NCBI RefSeq assembly: GCF_030931715.1 | Contig: NZ_CP133261.1 | Location: 496,001 to 560,000, forward strand | Reading direction: 5' to 3' | DNA length: 64,000 nt | Origin: Tissierella sp. MB52-C2 | Lineage (GTDB): Bacteria > Bacillota > Clostridia > Tissierellales > Tissierellaceae | Part shown: positions 18,146 to 27,035 of the stretch, in pieces | Numbering within the stretch: the stretch's first letter is position 1 | Layout: each line of letters begins with the position of its first letter | Program-made: the position numbers and the translations under genes | Notes under the pieces: model-generated | Told to the model about the DNA's origin: nothing | Seen by the model: only the letters and a program-made list of their open reading frames with translations | Databases searched by the model: none

Positions 18146-19339
18146 ATGGCAAAAGCAAAATTTGAAAGAACTAAACCACACGTAAACATAGGAACAATAG
18201 GACACGTAGACCATGGTAAGACAACATTAACAGCAGCTATTACAATGGTATTAAACAAGAGATTCGGTTCAGGAGAAGCAATAAGCTATGACAACATAGA
18301 TAAAGCACCAGAGGAAAGAGAAAGAGGAATAACAATTTCTACATCACACGTAGAATATGAAACAGCAAATCGTCACTATGCACACGTAGACTGCCCAGGT
18401 CACGCTGACTATGTAAAGAACATGATCACAGGAGCAGCACAAATGGATGGAGCTATCTTAGTAGTATCAGCAGCAGATGGTCCAATGCCACAAACAAGAG
18501 AGCATATCCTATTATCAAGAAACGTAGGAGTGCCAAAGATAGTAGTATTCTTAAACAAACAAGACATGGTAGATGACGAAGAGTTAATCGAATTAGTAGA
18601 AATGGAAGTAAGAGAATTATTATCAGAATATGACTTTGATGGAGATGGAACACCAATCGTAGTAGGTTCAGCATTAAAAGCAATAGAAGAACCAGACGGA
18701 CCATGGGGAGACAAAATAGTTAAACTAATGGAAGAAGTAGACGCATACGTTCCACAACCAGAAAGAGATACAGATAAACCATTCCTAATGCCAGTAGAGG
18801 ACGTATTCTCAATTACAGGAAGAGGAACAGTAGCAACAGGAAGAGTAGAAAGAGGAATCGTAAAAACAGGAGACAACGTAGAAATCGTTGGATTAGCAGA
18901 AGAAGCAAGAACAGTAGTAGTAACAGGAGTAGAGATGTTCAGAAAACTACTAGATGAAGCACAAGCAGGAGATAACATAGGAGCTTTATTAAGAGGGGTT
19001 CAAAGAAGTGAAATTGAAAGAGGTCAAGTATTAGCAAAGCCAAAATCAATAAACCCACACTTAAAATTTGAATCAGAAGTATATGTATTATCAAAAGAAG
19101 AGGGTGGAAGACATACACCATTCTTCAACGGATATAGACCACAATTCTACTTCAGAACAACAGACGTAACAGGTGATATCAAATTAGAAGAAGGCGTAGA
19201 AATGGTAATGCCAGGAGATAATGCAAAATTCACAATAGAATTAATTACTCCAATAGCAATAGAAGAAGGACTAAGATTCTCAATTCGTGAAGGTGGAAGA
19301 ACAGTAGGTTCAGGAGTTGTAACTAAAGTTCTTGCATAA
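18146..19339 (+). CDS. tuf: Elongation factor Tu, copy 1
   Basis: The 397-residue GTPase delivers aminoacyl-tRNA to the ribosome. It shows G1 GHVDHGKT, G3 DCPGHADY and G4 NKQD (NKQDMVDD), followed by domains II and III. AAGGAGGAAT precedes ATG 18146. The protein is identical to the copy at 34128; on base-by-base reading I found only two synonymous differences (18265 C/T and 19267 A/G). Codon use is strongly biased (many ACA, CCA, GTA and GAC codons), as expected for a highly expressed gene. Confidence 0.98.
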   Translation: MAKAKFERTKPHVNIGTIGHVDHGKTTLTAAITMVLNKRFGSGEAISYDNIDKAPEERERGITISTSHVEYETANRHYAHVDCPGHADYVKNMITGAAQMDGAILVVSAADGPMPQTREHILLSRNVGVPKIVVFLNKQDMVDDEELIELVEMEVRELLSEYDFDGDGTPIVVGSALKAIEEPDGPWGDKIVKLMEEVDAYVPQPERDTDKPFLMPVEDVFSITGRGTVATGRVERGIVKTGDNVEIVGLAEEARTVVVTGVEMFRKLLDEAQAGDNIGALLRGVQRSEIERGQVLAKPKSINPHLKFESEVYVLSKEEGGRHTPFFNGYRPQFYFRTTDVTGDIKLEEGVEMVMPGDNAKFTIELITPIAIEEGLRFSIREGGRTVGSGVVTKVLA

Positions 19340-19340
19340 T

Positions 19341-19374
19341 AAAAAAGACTAGGTCTTTTGACCTAGTCTTTTTT
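19341..19374 (+). terminator. Strong intrinsic terminator after tuf copy 1
   Basis: AAAAAAGACTAGGTC / GACCTAGTCTTTTTT with loop TTTT and a T tail. Confidence 0.92.
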
Positions 19375-19462
19375 CTGGATGAACTTGGAATAAGATTTCA
19401 TAAAAAATGGAATAATGATTCTATACTTTAAAGAAAATCATTATAGAGGGATTACTTTTTTA

Positions 19463-19491
19463 TTGACATAGTTTTTAATTTATGATAGTTT
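19463..19491 (+). promoter_or_regulatory. Candidate promoter of rpmG-secE-nusG
   Basis: TTGACA at 19463-19468 is clear. The best-spaced -10 (TAGTTT at 19486-19491, 17 bp) is poor; TATATT at 19491 is better in sequence but 22 bp away. The -10 choice is uncertain. Confidence 0.45.
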
Positions 19492-19576
19492 ATATTAGTA
19501 ACGTTGTTAAAGATGGGGAGAAGTACCCGAAAACGATAGTTTAACATATATATAGGGTTTGTAGGAGGTGTTTTAA

Positions 19577-19726
19577 GTGAGAGATAGAATCACATTAGCT
19601 TGCACAGAGTGTAAACAAAGAAATTACAATACTACTAAAAACAAAAAGAACAATACAGAAAGAATTGAACTAAAAAAATATTGTAAATTCTGCAAAAATC
19701 ATACTGCTCATAAAGAAACTAAATAA
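19577..19726 (+). CDS. rpmG: 50S ribosomal protein L33
   Basis: The 49-residue protein is the zinc-binding form of L33, with CTEC at residues 9-12 and CKFC at 36-39. It starts at GTG 19577 ([12 protein letters not shown]), 8 nt after AGGAGGTG. It is the first gene of the usual rpmG-secE-nusG trio. Confidence 0.95.
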   Translation: MRDRITLACTECKQRNYNTTKNKKNNTERIELKKYCKFCKNHTAHKETK

Positions 19727-19755
19727 TACTATAATTAAGTAAGGATGTGAGTGTT

Positions 19756-19959
19756 ATGACAGCGCCAACAGGTACAAAGAAAGCAAAAGTAGCTACCTAT
19801 TTCAGAGGAGTTAAATCTGAAATTAAAAAAGTAATTTGGCCTAGTAAGAAAGAATTAATAAATTATACAGGAGTAGTTATAATGGTTAGTGCTATTGTAG
19901 CAATTATTGTATGGGTACTAGACTTAATAATACACGGTGGCTTACAGTTTATAATTTAG
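19756..19959 (+). CDS. secE: Preprotein translocase subunit SecE
   Basis: The 67-residue protein has the single-helix SecE form. An amphipathic segment KSEIKKVIWPSKKELINYTGVV is followed by one transmembrane helix (VIMVSAIVAIIVWVLDLII). It stabilises SecY. I chose ATG 19756, 10 nt after AAGGA; the in-frame GTG at 19747 is too close to that site. nusG follows. Confidence 0.94.
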   Translation: MTAPTGTKKAKVATYFRGVKSEIKKVIWPSKKELINYTGVVIMVSAIVAIIVWVLDLIIHGGLQFII

Positions 19960-19999
19960 TTACAAGAGGGAGGGAAGGACCGATAGGTTCCTGAAATTT

Positions 20000-20545
20000 A
20001 TGACGGAGAAAAGTAGAGAAGAAAGGGCTATGGATGCAAGATGGTATGTAGTCCATACTTATTCAGGTCATGAAAACAAGGTTAAAGCTAACCTTGAAAA
20101 AATGGTAGAGAATAGAGGTATGAGAGACGATATATTCGAAGTAGCTGTGCCTACTGAAGAGTATATGGACAGCAAGGGCGGGAAGAAAAAGCTTAAAGAA
20201 AGAAAACTTTTCCCTGGATATGTTCTTGTGAAGATGATAATCAATGATGAATCATGGTATCTAGTGAGAAACACAAGAGGAGTTACAGGATTTGTAGGAC
20301 CAGGTTCTAAGCCAGTTCCGTTAACAGATACAGAGGTAAAAGCATTGGGAGTACAAGAAACCGTTCTACCTATGGTAGATTTAAGGGTGAGTGATGTAGT
20401 AAAGGTATGTTCTGGTCCCTTTGAAAACTTTATGGGAAATGTTGACAGTATAAATATGGAAAAGAGAAAAGTGAAAGTTTTTGTATCCATGTTTGGGAGA
20501 GAAACTCTTGTTGAATTGGATTTTGACCAAGTTGAAAAGTTATAA
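20000..20545 (+). CDS. nusG: Transcription termination/antitermination protein NusG
   Basis: The 181-residue protein contains the NGN domain (ARWYVVHTYSGHENKVKANLEK; FPGYVLVKM; RNTRGVTGFVG) and a C-terminal KOW domain (VKVCSGPFENFMGNVDSI). It binds RNA polymerase and modulates pausing and ribosome coupling. ATG 20000 has no good binding site nearby. ATG 20030 (MDARWYVVH) has AGAAAGGG just upstream and would give 171 residues; both fit the family. Confidence 0.94.
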   Translation: MTEKSREERAMDARWYVVHTYSGHENKVKANLEKMVENRGMRDDIFEVAVPTEEYMDSKGGKKKLKERKLFPGYVLVKMIINDESWYLVRNTRGVTGFVGPGSKPVPLTDTEVKALGVQETVLPMVDLRVSDVVKVCSGPFENFMGNVDSINMEKRKVKVFVSMFGRETLVELDFDQVEKL

Positions 20546-20585
20546 GTTTTTAAAAGCAAATTGCTTTTTAAATATATATAATTGA

Positions 20586-20612
20586 GTGGGAGGGTTTATC
20601 CCGCCAAACCAC
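20586..20612 (+). promoter_or_regulatory. Leader motif of rplK (paired with a copy before rplA)
   Basis: GTGGGAGGG...CCCGCCAAACCAC forms a short helix (GTGG / CCAC and GGG / CCC). The same arrangement with a GGA / TCC inner pair occurs at 21078-21103 before rplA. L1 autoregulates the rplK-rplA operon in E. coli; whether this motif is an L1 site is inference. Confidence 0.5.
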
Positions 20613-20638
20613 AAAGGACACGAGGAGGTGGAAGTATT

Positions 20639-21064
20639 ATGGCAAAAAAAGTTATGGCTTTAGTTAAGTTACAAATTCCAGCTGGTAAAGCAACTCCAGC
20701 CCCACCTGTAGGAACTGCATTAGGACCTCATGGAGTAAATATTATGCAATTTACAAAAGAATTTAATGCTAAGACTGCAGATCAAGCGGGAATGATAATA
20801 CCAGTTGTTCTTACTGTTTATCAAGACAGATCTTTTTCTTTTATAACAAAGACACCACCAGCTGCGGTATTAATCAAAAAAGCTGTAGGTATAGAATCAG
20901 GTTCAGCTGAACCAAATAAGAAAAAGGTTGCTAATCTTTCTAAAGCTAAGGTTAGAGAAATCGCTGAATTAAAAATGCCAGATTTAAATGCTGCTTCAAT
21001 AGAGACAGCTATAAGCATGATTGAAGGAACTGCAAGAAGTATGGGTATTACTGTAGAAGAATAA
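20639..21064 (+). CDS. rplK: 50S ribosomal protein L11
   Basis: The 141-residue protein binds the 23S rRNA GTPase-associated region. It starts [25 protein letters not shown] and ends with the RNA-binding domain ([30 protein letters not shown]). I chose ATG 20639, with GAGGAGGTG about 9 nt upstream; an in-frame upstream extension from 20582 is the leader. rplA follows. Confidence 0.97.
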   Translation: MAKKVMALVKLQIPAGKATPAPPVGTALGPHGVNIMQFTKEFNAKTADQAGMIIPVVLTVYQDRSFSFITKTPPAAVLIKKAVGIESGSAEPNKKKVANLSKAKVREIAELKMPDLNAASIETAISMIEGTARSMGITVEE

Positions 21065-21077
21065 TTATAGGAAAATA

Positions 21078-21103
21078 GTGGGAGGATATTCCGTTATAAC
21101 CAC
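21078..21103 (+). promoter_or_regulatory. Leader motif of rplA (second copy)
   Basis: GTGGGAGGATATTCCGTTAT followed by AACCAC. The GTGG / CCAC stem is conserved with the rplK copy, and the inner pair is GGA / TCC instead of GGG / CCC. The rplA Shine-Dalgarno follows directly. Confidence 0.5.
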
Positions 21104-21117
21104 AAGGAGGTAATGTT

Positions 21118-21816
21118 ATGCCAAAAAGAGGTAAAAATTATACAGAGAGCATGAAGTTAGTAGATAGAACTAATCTTTATGATGTAGATGAGGCTATTGA
21201 ACTAGTACAAAAAACAGCAAAAGCTAAATTTGATGAGACTATAGATTTATCAGTAAGACTTGGAGTAGATCCAAGACATGCTGATCAACAAGTAAGAGGC
21301 GCTGTAGTATTACCACATGGTACAGGTAAAAGTAAAACTGTACTTGTTATTGCAAAAGGCGATAAAATAAAAGAAGCTGAAGAAGCAGGCGCAGAATATG
21401 TGGGCGGCGAAGAATTAGTTGCTAGAATTCAAAATGAAGGCTGGATGGACTTCGATGTAGTAGTTGCAACACCAGATATGATGGGACTTGTTGGTAGAAT
21501 AGGTAGAATCCTTGGACCAAAAGGATTAATGCCAAATCCAAAGTCTGGAACTGTAACTTTTGAAGTAGCAAAAGCTATTGATGAAATTAAAGCAGGTAAA
21601 GTTGAATATAGAGTAGATAAAGCTAGTATCATAAATGTACCAATAGGAAAAATATCCTTTGGAACAGAAAAACTAACAGAAAACTTTAACACAGTTATGG
21701 ATGCCATAATTAAGGCTAAACCAGCTGCGGCTAAAGGAAGATATTTAAGATCAGTTGCTATATCCAGTACAATGGGTCCTGGAATTAAAATAAATGGACA
21801 AAAATTAATGGACTAA
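21118..21816 (+). CDS. rplA: 50S ribosomal protein L1
   Basis: The 232-residue protein forms the L1 stalk and often acts as the translational repressor of its own operon. Typical segments are [56 protein letters not shown] and the C-terminal [18 protein letters not shown] precedes ATG 21118. The L10 leader promoter begins 5 nt after its stop. Confidence 0.97.
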   Translation: MPKRGKNYTESMKLVDRTNLYDVDEAIELVQKTAKAKFDETIDLSVRLGVDPRHADQQVRGAVVLPHGTGKSKTVLVIAKGDKIKEAEEAGAEYVGGEELVARIQNEGWMDFDVVVATPDMMGLVGRIGRILGPKGLMPNPKSGTVTFEVAKAIDEIKAGKVEYRVDKASIINVPIGKISFGTEKLTENFNTVMDAIIKAKPAAAKGRYLRSVAISSTMGPGIKINGQKLMD

Positions 21817-21820
21817 TCTA

Positions 21821-21849
21821 TTGACAATATGAATAAAAATTGATATAAT
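21821..21849 (+). promoter_or_regulatory. Consensus promoter of rplJL
   Basis: TTGACA at 21821-21826 and TATAAT at 21844-21849 with a 17-bp spacer: a perfect consensus just after rplA. Confidence 0.92.
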
Positions 21850-21865
21850 TTTTATGTTAATTAAA

Positions 21866-22004
21866 TAGATAACTGTAGACAGTAGGTACCAGAAGGTTTA
21901 AACTCCTACCGAGGTGAGAACGAACTAATTTATAAAATTGAAATTAGGGTCTCTACGTGTCTGCGGAGGGACCTTTATTTATTGTCCTATGGGAGGTGAA
22001 TTCA
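21866..22004 (+). ncRNA. Ribosomal protein L10 leader
   Basis: The leader shows the L10-leader features: the CTGTAGACAGTAGGTACCAG segment near 21872, then CTCCTACCGAGGTGAGAAC, which pairs with the GTAGG upstream. A terminator-like hairpin follows (GGTCTCT / AGGGACC, 21948-21973) with TTTATTTATT after it, which suggests attenuation. Free L10-L12 complex binding to this RNA would reduce rplJL expression. The class is established; the attenuator is inferred. Confidence 0.88.
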
Positions 22005-22532
22005 GTGAAGGAACAAACCCTTCAAGCTAAAAGCCAAAATGTAGAAGAGATTAAAGAAAAGATTAGCAAAGCTCAATCTGTAGTATTAGTTGATTATAGA
22101 GGACTTAATGTTGAACAATTAACTGAATTAAGAAGTAGATACAGAAAAGCAGGTGTTGAGTATAAGGTTTATAAAAACACTATGATGAGATTTGCTTTTA
22201 AAGATTCAGGTCTTGAAGAATTTAATGAGTTCTTAAAGGGACCAAGTGCTATTGCTTTTGGATATGATGATCCAGTTCAAGTAGCAAAAATTACATCTGA
22301 CTTCGCTAAGGAAAATGATAAGCTTGAGATAAAAGCTGGTGTTGTAGATGGTAAAATTATAGATGTTAATGGTGTAAAAGATCTAGGAGATCTTCCACCA
22401 AGAGAAGTACTTATTGCACAAGTACTTGGCGGATTTAATGCACCAATTCAAGGATTTGCTAACGTACTTCAAGGTACAATTAGAAGCCTTGCAATTGTGT
22501 TAAACGCTATTCAAGAAAAACAACAAGCCTAA
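22005..22532 (+). CDS. rplJ: 50S ribosomal protein L10
   Basis: The 175-residue protein anchors the L7/L12 stalk. It shows [27 protein letters not shown] and the C-terminal helix ([19 protein letters not shown]) that binds L12 dimers. I chose GTG 22005 (VKEQTLQAK), with GGGAGGTGA 5 nt before it; the frame is open upstream to 21957, but that part is the leader RNA. Confidence 0.96.
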   Translation: MKEQTLQAKSQNVEEIKEKISKAQSVVLVDYRGLNVEQLTELRSRYRKAGVEYKVYKNTMMRFAFKDSGLEEFNEFLKGPSAIAFGYDDPVQVAKITSDFAKENDKLEIKAGVVDGKIIDVNGVKDLGDLPPREVLIAQVLGGFNAPIQGFANVLQGTIRSLAIVLNAIQEKQQA

Positions 22533-22564
22533 AAAATAAAATTACTGTGGAGGGATATATAAAA

Positions 22565-22951
22565 ATGGCAAGTGAAAAAGTATTAAATTTAATCGAAGAA
22601 GTTAAGAATTTAACTGTATTAGAATTAGCAGATTTAGTTAAAGCATTAGAAGAAGAATTCGGAGTAAGTGCATCTGCACCAATGGCAGCAGCAGCAGCTC
22701 CAGCAGCAGGTGGCGCAGCAGCTCCAGCAGCAGAAGAAAAATCAGAATTTGATGTTATCTTAGCATCAGCAGGTGGAGAAAAAATTAAAGTTATAAAAGT
22801 TGTTAGAGAAATAACTGGATTAGGATTAAAAGAAGCTAAAGAATTAGTAGATGGCGCTCCAAAGCCAATTAAAGAAGGTGCTTCAAAAGAAGAAGCTGAT
22901 GATATCAAAGCTAAATTAGAAGAAGCTGGAGCACAAGTAGAAGTAAAATAA
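22565..22951 (+). CDS. rplL: 50S ribosomal protein L7/L12
   Basis: The 128-residue stalk protein has an N-terminal dimerisation domain ([24 protein letters not shown]). An Ala/Pro-rich hinge follows ([16 protein letters not shown]), then a C-terminal factor-binding domain ([42 protein letters not shown]). ATG 22565 lies after GGAGGG. A terminator follows. Confidence 0.97.
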   Translation: MASEKVLNLIEEVKNLTVLELADLVKALEEEFGVSASAPMAAAAAPAAGGAAAPAAEEKSEFDVILASAGGEKIKVIKVVREITGLGLKEAKELVDGAPKPIKEGASKEEADDIKAKLEEAGAQVEVK

Positions 22952-22963
22952 TTATTGTTAATT

Positions 22964-22999
22964 AAAAAGGCTTTCAAAATTAAAGAAAGCCTTTTTTAT
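22964..22999 (+). terminator. Terminator after rplL
   Basis: AAAAAGGCTTTC / GAAAGCCTTTTTT with a 9-nt A-rich loop and a T tail. Confidence 0.88.
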
Positions 23000-23022
23000 T
23001 ACCTTTATACATAAGAAAAAGC

Positions 23023-23051
23023 TTGACACAAAAGCTATATTATGGTAACAT
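23023..23051 (+). promoter_or_regulatory. Promoter of rpoBC
   Basis: TTGACA at 23023-23028 and TAACAT at 23046-23051 with a 17-bp spacer. A leader of about 140 nt follows. Confidence 0.75.
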
Positions 23052-23126
23052 ATCTAAATGCATAATAGGGAAAACATGTATCAATGTATAAAATTTCATT
23101 TAATTGGCAATATTATAATATATTTG

Positions 23127-23165
23127 TTTTGGAAAAGATTTACCAAAAGTATTTTATGCTTTTGG
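23127..23165 (+). promoter_or_regulatory. rpoB leader with alternative hairpins
   Basis: CCAAAAG (23143-23149) can pair with CTTTTGG (23159-23165), or its CCAAAA with TTTTGG (23127-23132). The two pairings exclude each other. The stems are short and A/T-rich, so this is suggestive only. Confidence 0.35.
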
Positions 23166-23196
23166 ATATTTTAGTTTAATAAGGGGTGAATTTTTG

Positions 23197-26100
23197 ATGG
23201 TACATCCTGTAACCTACGGAAAGCGTGTTAGAATGAGTTATTCACGCATCGAAGAAGTGTTAGATTTGCCTGATTTAATAGAGGTACAGAAATTTTCTTA
23301 CAAATGGTTTGTAGATGAAGGGCTTAGAGAGGTCTTTGAAGACATCTCTCCGATTCAAGATTATACTGGAAACTTAATACTTGAATTTGTTGATTACCAT
23401 ATTGGAGAAAATATTAAGTACGGAGAAGATGAGGCAAGAGAAAGAGATGCTAATTACTCTGCACCACTAAAGGTAAAGGTAAGGCTTATTAACAAGGAAA
23501 CTGGTGAAGTAAAAGAACAAGAAGTATTTATGGGTGATTTACCTTTAATGACAGATAAGGGTACTTTTATTATCAACGGTGCTGAGAGAGTAGTAGTTAG
23601 CCAGTTAGTTAGATCACCTGGTGTTTATTTTGTAGAGGAAATAGACAAAACAGGTAAGAGATTATATTCTTCTACACTAATACCTAATAGAGGGGCTTGG
23701 TTAGAATACGAAGCGGACTCTAACGATATAGTATATGTTAGGGTAGATAGAACTAGAAAAGTTCCTATTACTATTCTATTAAGAGCTTTAAAACTACAAA
23801 CCAACTCTGAAATCATAGAAGTACTTGGAGAAACTGAACAATTGTTAAATACATTGGAAAAGGACAGTACGACTAATGAAGAAGAAGCACTATTAGAAAT
23901 ATATAAGAGATTGAGACCTGGAGAACCACCTACAGTGGATAGTGCTAGAACTCTTATTAATAACTTATTCTTTGACCCTAAGAGATATGATTTAGCTAGG
24001 GTAGGAAGATATAAGTTCAATAAAAAACTAGCTTTATACAATAGGATATATGGCAAAAGAGCTGCTAATGACATTCATAACCTTGAGACTGGTGAGATTT
24101 TAGTATCACAAGGAGATAAAATCACTAGAGACCAAGCTATAGAAATAGAAAATAGCGGTATAAATATGGTGGATGTTTTATTAGAGGATGGAAGAAGCAT
24201 AAGAGTATTAGGAAACAATTTTGTGGATTATAAAGCTTTTGACCTACCTTTCTCCATAGAAGAGTTTGGACTTAAGGAAAAGGTATATTATCCTCTTATG
24301 AAGGAATTAATGGACACATATGAAAGTCAAGAAGAGTTAAAAGAGGCAATAGGTGAAAGAGTAAAAGAATTATCACCTAAACATATAATCATAGATGATA
24401 TAATAGCATCTGTAAACTATGAATTTAATTTATTCTATGGTATCGGTGGTACAGATGACATAGACCACCTTGGAAATAGAAGACTAAGATCTGTAGGAGA
24501 ACTACTACAAAATCAATTTAGAATAGGTTTATCTCGTATGGAAAGAGTAGTTAGAGAAAGAATGACTATACAAGACATCGATGTAGCTACTCCACAAGAT
24601 CTGATAAACATAAGACCTGTCGTTGCTTCAATCAAAGAATTCTTTGGAAGCAGCCAATTGTCTCAATTCATGGATCAAACCAATCCACTAGCGGAATTAA
24701 CACATAAAAGAAGAATGTCTGCATTAGGACCTGGTGGACTTAGCCGTGATAGAGCAGGCTTCGAAGTAAGGGACGTTCACCACTCTCACTACGGTAGGAT
24801 GTGTCCTATAGAGACTCCAGAAGGACCTAATATAGGGTTAATAACATCATTAACTACTTATGCTACCATTAATGAGTACGGATTCATAGAATCCCCCTAT
24901 AGAAAGATTCAAAAGGGTGAAGGTAAGGTCGTTGGTGTAATTGATTATTTAACTGCAGATGTGGAAGATGAGTTTATTATAGCACAGGCTAATGAAAAGC
25001 TTAATGAAGATGGATCCTTTGTAAGTAAAAGAGTTGTAGCAAGGGGGAAAAATGGTGTAATAGATATATTCCCAATTGAAGAAGTTGACTATATGGACGT
25101 TTCACCTAAACAACTTGTATCTGTTGGTACTGCCATGATACCATTCTTAGAGAATGATGATGCTAACAGAGCTTTAATGGGTGCTAACATGCAGAGGCAA
25201 GCTGTACCACTTCTAAAGACTGAAGCTCCAATCATTGGAACTGGAATAGAATATAAAGCTGCTAAAGACTCTGGAACAGTAGTTTTAGCAAATCATTCAG
25301 GTGTGGTATTAAAGGTAGGTTCATCTGAGATAGTTATAAGAACAGATGAAGATAACAAAATAGAAAGATATAAATTATTGAAATTTAAAAGATCCAACCA
25401 AGGGACAACTATTAACCAAAGACCTATTGTGGAAGAAGGAGAAAAAGTTGTCAAAGGTCAGGTAATAGCCGATGGACCAAGTACAAACTTAGGTGAAATA
25501 GCATTAGGTAAAAATATACTAATAGCTTTTATGACATGGGAAGGCTATAACTATGAGGATGCCATTTTAATAAATGAAAAATTAGTAATGGATGATGTTT
25601 TAACATCTGTCCACATTGAAGAATATGAATCTGAAGCAAGAGATACTAAGCTAGGACCTGAAGAAATAACTAGGGATATTCCTAATGTAGGAGACGATAT
25701 GTTGAAGGACCTAGATGAAAGAGGTATCATAAGAATAGGTGCAGAAGTAAAATCTGGAGATATTTTAGTTGGAAAGGTAACTCCTAAGGGAGAAACTGAA
25801 TTAACAGCTGAGGAAAGATTACTTCGTGCTATATTTGGTGAAAAAGCTAGAGAAGTTAGAGATACTTCTTTACGTGTTCCTCACGGTGAAGCAGGTATCA
25901 TAGTAGATGTGAAGATATTCTCTAGAGAAAACGGAGATGAACTTCCACCAGGAGTTAATCAAATGATCCGTGTATATATAGCAACTAAGAGAAAGATAAA
26001 CGTTGGAGACAAAATGTGTGGACGTCATGGTAACAAAGGGGTAGTATCTAGAATAATGCCAGAAGAAGATATGCCTTACCTACCAGATGGTACACCAGTC

Positions 26101-26952
26101 GAAATAGTTTTAAATCCTCTAGGAGTACCATCTCGTATGAACTTGGGTCAGGTTTTAGAAGTTCACTTAGGACTTGCAGCCAAGAAACTAGGATGGCATG
26201 TTGCTACTCCAGTATTTGATGGAGCCAATGAAGATGATATTATTCAAGCGTTAAAAGAGGCAAATTATCCAGAGACTGGTAAGATATATTTAAGAGATGG
26301 TAGAACTGGAGAAGCCTTCAATAATCCAGTAACCGTTGGATATATGTATATGTTAAAGCTACATCACCTTGTTGATGATAAGATTCATGCTAGATCAACA
26401 GGTCCATACTCCTTAGTTACTCAACAGCCATTAGGTGGTAAAGCACAATTCGGTGGACAGAGATTTGGGGAGATGGAGGTTTGGGCACTTGAAGCTTATG
26501 GTGCTGCTCATACGTTACAAGAAATACTAACGGTTAAATCTGATGATATCGTAGGTAGAGTTAAGACTTATGAGGCTGTAGTAAAAGGAGAAAACATACC
26601 AGAACCAGGTATTCCAGAATCTTTTAAAGTTCTGATCAAAGAGCTTCAAAGTTTATCACTAGATATTAAGATATTAACTGAAGAAAATAAAGAAATAGAA
26701 ATTCAAGAATCAGCAGATGATGAACTGGCAGATTTAGAAAATATAGGCGAAGAGTTAACAGGAGGCAAAATATTCTCTAATGATGAAGGTGAAGAATATG
26801 AGGATGAAGAAGAGGAAAAAGAAAAGTTAGAAGATGATTTACCTACTGGATTTATCCTAGAAGAAGATAGTGAAGAAACGGATTTAGATATTGATTTAGA
26901 TATTGATTTAGATATTGACGAAGATGAAGATGAAGATTATGATGATTTTTAA
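23197..26952 (+). CDS. rpoB: RNA polymerase beta subunit
   Basis: The 1251-residue subunit shows the expected landmarks: [27 protein letters not shown] at the start, the rifampicin region ([33 protein letters not shown]), and [15 protein letters not shown] near the active site. I chose ATG 23197, 7 nt after AAGGGGTGA; TTG 23194 is less well spaced. The C-terminus is extended by about 75 acidic residues, ending with three copies of Asp-Leu-Asp-Ile and a run of Asp/Glu. A hairpin separates it from rpoC. Confidence 0.97.
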   Translation: MVHPVTYGKRVRMSYSRIEEVLDLPDLIEVQKFSYKWFVDEGLREVFEDISPIQDYTGNLILEFVDYHIGENIKYGEDEARERDANYSAPLKVKVRLINKETGEVKEQEVFMGDLPLMTDKGTFIINGAERVVVSQLVRSPGVYFVEEIDKTGKRLYSSTLIPNRGAWLEYEADSNDIVYVRVDRTRKVPITILLRALKLQTNSEIIEVLGETEQLLNTLEKDSTTNEEEALLEIYKRLRPGEPPTVDSARTLINNLFFDPKRYDLARVGRYKFNKKLALYNRIYGKRAANDIHNLETGEILVSQGDKITRDQAIEIENSGINMVDVLLEDGRSIRVLGNNFVDYKAFDLPFSIEEFGLKEKVYYPLMKELMDTYESQEELKEAIGERVKELSPKHIIIDDIIASVNYEFNLFYGIGGTDDIDHLGNRRLRSVGELLQNQFRIGLSRMERVVRERMTIQDIDVATPQDLINIRPVVASIKEFFGSSQLSQFMDQTNPLAELTHKRRMSALGPGGLSRDRAGFEVRDVHHSHYGRMCPIETPEGPNIGLITSLTTYATINEYGFIESPYRKIQKGEGKVVGVIDYLTADVEDEFIIAQANEKLNEDGSFVSKRVVARGKNGVIDIFPIEEVDYMDVSPKQLVSVGTAMIPFLENDDANRALMGANMQRQAVPLLKTEAPIIGTGIEYKAAKDSGTVVLANHSGVVLKVGSSEIVIRTDEDNKIERYKLLKFKRSNQGTTINQRPIVEEGEKVVKGQVIADGPSTNLGEIALGKNILIAFMTWEGYNYEDAILINEKLVMDDVLTSVHIEEYESEARDTKLGPEEITRDIPNVGDDMLKDLDERGIIRIGAEVKSGDILVGKVTPKGETELTAEERLLRAIFGEKAREVRDTSLRVPHGEAGIIVDVKIFSRENGDELPPGVNQMIRVYIATKRKINVGDKMCGRHGNKGVVSRIMPEEDMPYLPDGTPVEIVLNPLGVPSRMNLGQVLEVHLGLAAKKLGWHVATPVFDGANEDDIIQALKEANYPETGKIYLRDGRTGEAFNNPVTVGYMYMLKLHHLVDDKIHARSTGPYSLVTQQPLGGKAQFGGQRFGEMEVWALEAYGAAHTLQEILTVKSDDIVGRVKTYEAVVKGENIPEPGIPESFKVLIKELQSLSLDIKILTEENKEIEIQESADDELADLENIGEELTGGKIFSNDEGEEYEDEEEEKEKLEDDLPTGFILEEDSEETDLDIDLDIDLDIDEDEDEDYDDF
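26881..26916 (+). repeat. 12-bp tandem repeat in the 3' end of rpoB
   Basis: Three perfect copies of GATTTAGATATT encode (Asp-Leu-Asp-Ile)3. A GAA/GAT run for acidic residues follows. It is an in-frame microsatellite in the acidic tail. Confidence 0.9.
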
Positions 26953-26958
26953 TTAATC

Positions 26959-26978
26959 CCTCAGGCGTAAGCCTGAGG
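26959..26978 (+). promoter_or_regulatory. GNRA-type hairpin between rpoB and rpoC
   Basis: CCTCAGGC-GTAA-GCCTGAGG is an 8-bp perfect stem with a GTAA tetraloop and no T tract. It more likely stabilises or processes the rpoBC transcript than terminates it. Confidence 0.6.
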
Positions 26979-27035
26979 ACAATATGAAGTTAAACATTCT
27001 TATATAATTTTATTATAGAAAGGAGAGAATGCTCC

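Noticed and set aside
18409-18978. Long minus-strand open frame inside tuf (repeated at 34391-34960)
   Set aside because: It is a shadow of the biased tuf codons on the opposite strand. It has no ribosome binding site and a low-complexity Ser/Thr-rich product, and it occurs in both copies only because tuf is duplicated.
26881-26940. rpoB frameshift or assembly error at the repetitive 3' end
   Set aside because: The frame stays open through the repeat to a normal stop at 26952 and the acidic composition is continuous. The repeat number could still be mis-assembled.
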